This document shows, piece after piece, positions 6,695 through 8,824 of a DNA stretch of 8,824 nt. The notes under the pieces were generated by a model. It searched no databases, was not told the DNA's origin, and was given only the letters and a program-made list of their open reading frames with translations. The translations under genes were made by a program, and so were the position numbers. The stretch's first letter is position 1. Each line of letters begins with the position of its first letter. The stretch is from a bacterium CG2_30_54_10 (lineage in GTDB: Bacteria; Muiribacteriota; Ozemobacteria; Ozemobacterales; Ozemobacteraceae): contig MNYA01000090.1 of assembly GCA_001872985.1 (NCBI GenBank), positions 1,915-10,738 on the forward strand, written 5' to 3'.

Positions 6695-8824
6695 ATGATC
6701 CAACGCTGGGAGATCCTTCTCGAAAAAGGACAGACCTATTTCGAGCTGGGAGATTTTGAAAAAGCAGGTCAGGCGCTTTCTGCCGTCCTCAAGGATAAGC
6801 CGCAGAACCTTTCGGCCCTGAAATTGAAGGCGGAGTGCCACAAAGCCCTCGGTCAGGACAAAGAAGCCATTGAGGCATTCGGAAATCTGGTTCAGGCAGA
6901 CCCGAAGGATGAAAAGAGTTTGCGGTTTCTCGGTCAGCTTTTGATTTCCGTGGGAGAAGCCGACCGCGCCGTTGATGTTCTGGAGAAAGCCCTACTCCTG
7001 GCGCCGGACGACATGAAACTCCTCCAAGAACTCGGTCATCTCCATAACACGAGGAGCAACCTGGAAAAGGCGGAGGAATACCTTTCCAAGGCCGTCAGAG
7101 CTGATCCGCGTGCATCCGGAGCGGTTATCGAGCTTGCCCGGATCTCGATAACGCGCAACAACATCCAGGGTGCGATCGACCTTTTCCTCCAGGCAATCTC
7201 TTACGATCCGGACAACGCGCATTTTCATTCGGAGCTTGGAGAGGCATACGAATTGAACGGGCAGTACAACGATGCCCTGATGGAATACAAAAAGGCCGAG
7301 AGGCTGAATCCAAACGATCCCGAGGTTCACTTTCGAATCGGAAAAGACCTGGAAACCCGTGGAAAGCTTGGAGAAGCCCTTGAAAAATACCAGGCGGTCA
7401 AGGAACTCGACAAAAACAACCCCGAAGTTTACTACCGCTGCGGCAAACTGTGCCAGCGCCTGAACAAGCCTGATGAAGCTATTGCCGAGTTCTCCCGAAT
7501 CGTCGAGTTGAAGCCTGATTGGCTGGAAATCCGTTACGAATTGGCGAACCTGTACGGCGAGAGGGGTTCTTTCGACGAGCAGATCAAACAGTTCCAGGCC
7601 ATCGCTGAAATGGATTCCGCCTCTACCGAAATTTTCAAAAAGCTTGCCGGCTCTTATGCCGGAGCGGGAAATCTGGAGCGGTCGCTTGCGTGCTACTACA
7701 AAGCCTTTCAGACCAATCCCGAAGACATGGACAGCCTTGACCACATCTACGAGCTTGTGCTGATGGGTGCGTCTCCTGAATCGTGCATGGACGCCATCGA
7801 GGTTCTTTCCACGGTTCGCCCTGACGACCCCAACCTTTTTCTGATCCTTGCCCGTGTGTATGCCGCAAAAGGCATGCTTGACGAGGCAAATAACTACTAC
7901 ACGAAGGTCATCGAACTCGAGCCGGATCGGAACGACCTGAAAGGCGAACTTCGAGCCATTTTTCGAAGCAAAGGAATGGTCAACGAGGAGATGGAGGCAA
8001 TTTCCCAACTTCTCGAGTCAGACCCCAACAATATCGAGCTCTGGAAGGATATCGAGCTTCTCCAATCTCAATCAGGCCGCAAGCGAGACTTGATTGTGAC
8101 GCTTCGCAATCTGATGAAGATCAACCCCACCGCTGAATGGGCGGTAAAACTTGGAAAGATTTACAACGAACTCGGTCAGACTGATGAAGCCATCACCACA
8201 TTCAAGAAAGCTATCGAAATGGCCCCCGCCGACCCGTCACCACATTATGCTCTGATAGAACTTTTTCGAGAAAAAGGCCAGCATGAAAAGGTCATCGAGT
8301 CGTATCAAACGATCTTGCAGACCGATCCAAGCAATCTTCAGGCGCACCTTGAACTTGGCCAGATGTACAAACAACTTGGACGGGCAGAAGAACAGATTGT
8401 ATCCCTGAACAACGCCATTGCGCTTGGAGCCCACGAACCGATGCTGTTCCTCGAATTGGGTGATTTGTTACAGCAGGCCAATAAAAACCAGGAAGCAAGC
8501 CAGGCTTTGCGTCAGGCAAAAGAACTGGCTCCCGGAAACGAAAAGATTTCCTTGAGGCTCGTTGAAATTTACCTATCGTCCAACAACCCCAACTCGGCCG
8601 TCCAGGAGCTTGAAGAACTGCGCCAACGAGACCCTGAACGGATCGATTATTACATCATGCTTTCAAAGATCTACCAAGGAAGGCGTGAGTTCGAACAAGC
8701 GCTCGACATTCTTACGCAGGCTAAAAACCTCGACCCACAGAACATCGAGGTCGGGCTTGAGCTCGGCCGGCTGTACGTAGGCCGGGAGAATTACGCCGAA
8801 GCCATTCAGATCATGAAAGATCTA
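6695..8824 (+). CDS. Second giant TPR-repeat protein, N-terminal 710 aa (3' end outside window)
   Basis: The frame is open from ATG 6695 to the right edge without a stop, giving 710 codons of a longer protein. After six residues (MIQRWE) the protein is TPR throughout: 20 complete units plus a partial one. All are 34 residues except the fourteenth (residues 449-481, from LWKDIELL), which is 33. Conserved features are L-G/A in helix A, Ala or Gly mid-repeat, and D/NP or APxD near the unit ends (for example QADPKD, LAPDDM, LNPNDP, IELEPD). It lacks the four-cysteine module of the upstream protein and shows no signal peptide, membrane segment or enzyme motif in the visible part. A catalytic or binding domain could still follow beyond the window. 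It is probably a paralogue or partner of the upstream TPR protein in the same operon. The specific function is unknown. Confidence 0.93.
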   Translation, partial: MIQRWEILLEKGQTYFELGDFEKAGQALSAVLKDKPQNLSALKLKAECHKALGQDKEAIEAFGNLVQADPKDEKSLRFLGQLLISVGEADRAVDVLEKALLLAPDDMKLLQELGHLHNTRSNLEKAEEYLSKAVRADPRASGAVIELARISITRNNIQGAIDLFLQAISYDPDNAHFHSELGEAYELNGQYNDALMEYKKAERLNPNDPEVHFRIGKDLETRGKLGEALEKYQAVKELDKNNPEVYYRCGKLCQRLNKPDEAIAEFSRIVELKPDWLEIRYELANLYGERGSFDEQIKQFQAIAEMDSASTEIFKKLAGSYAGAGNLERSLACYYKAFQTNPEDMDSLDHIYELVLMGASPESCMDAIEVLSTVRPDDPNLFLILARVYAAKGMLDEANNYYTKVIELEPDRNDLKGELRAIFRSKGMVNEEMEAISQLLESDPNNIELWKDIELLQSQSGRKRDLIVTLRNLMKINPTAEWAVKLGKIYNELGQTDEAITTFKKAIEMAPADPSPHYALIELFREKGQHEKVIESYQTILQTDPSNLQAHLELGQMYKQLGRAEEQIVSLNNAIALGAHEPMLFLELGDLLQQANKNQEASQALRQAKELAPGNEKISLRLVEIYLSSNNPNSAVQELEELRQRDPERIDYYIMLSKIYQGRREFEQALDILTQAKNLDPQNIEVGLELGRLYVGRENYAEAIQIMKDL

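Noticed and set aside
6447..6698. 83-codon forward ORF spanning the gap and ending in ATGA at the next start
   Set aside because: It begins with TTG inside the TPR gene, has no ribosome binding site that I can see, and its HR/HG-rich middle is an off-frame reading of the 9-base repeat.
6992..8008. 338-codon antisense ORF
   Set aside because: Same reason: it mirrors the second TPR gene, whose sense frame is continuous and clearly TPR.

Overview
The window lies on one strand of a bacterial chromosome and is almost entirely coding. The order is: the 3' part of an ftsK/spoIIIE DNA translocase gene (entering from the left edge, ending at 1646), a complete 1614-residue tetratricopeptide-repeat (TPR) protein gene (1643-6487), a 207-base gap holding a doubtful 37-codon ORF and a short degenerate repeat, and the 5' part of a second very long TPR gene (6695 to the right edge, 710 codons visible, no stop). 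No RNA gene, mobile element, CRISPR array, convincing promoter or Rho-independent terminator was seen. The three main genes read left to right and look like one transcription unit.

The organism is a bacterium: it has a full FtsK alpha-beta-gamma motor, purine-rich ribosome binding sites and a 4-base gene overlap. Base composition looks balanced to slightly GC-rich by eye. Nothing fixes the phylum. Long TPR proteins in tandem with unknown small cysteine modules are typical of deltaproteobacteria-like and uncultured Gram-negative lineages, but that is only a weak guess.

The best candidate for something undescribed is the pairing of a chromosome-segregation/division motor with two giant TPR proteins. 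The first TPR gene starts inside the ftsK stop codon, so its translation is probably coupled to FtsK. Its protein begins with a four-cysteine module, continues through an irregular TPR-like half, and ends in 31 consecutive repeats of exactly 34 residues (residues 561-1614) with no insertion or deletion and no C-terminal cap domain. The second protein starts directly with TPRs and has 20 complete repeats before the window ends. Neither has a visible enzyme domain, signal peptide or membrane segment, so both are best read as cytoplasmic scaffolds or adaptors. A role in division or segregation is inferred only from position next to ftsK.
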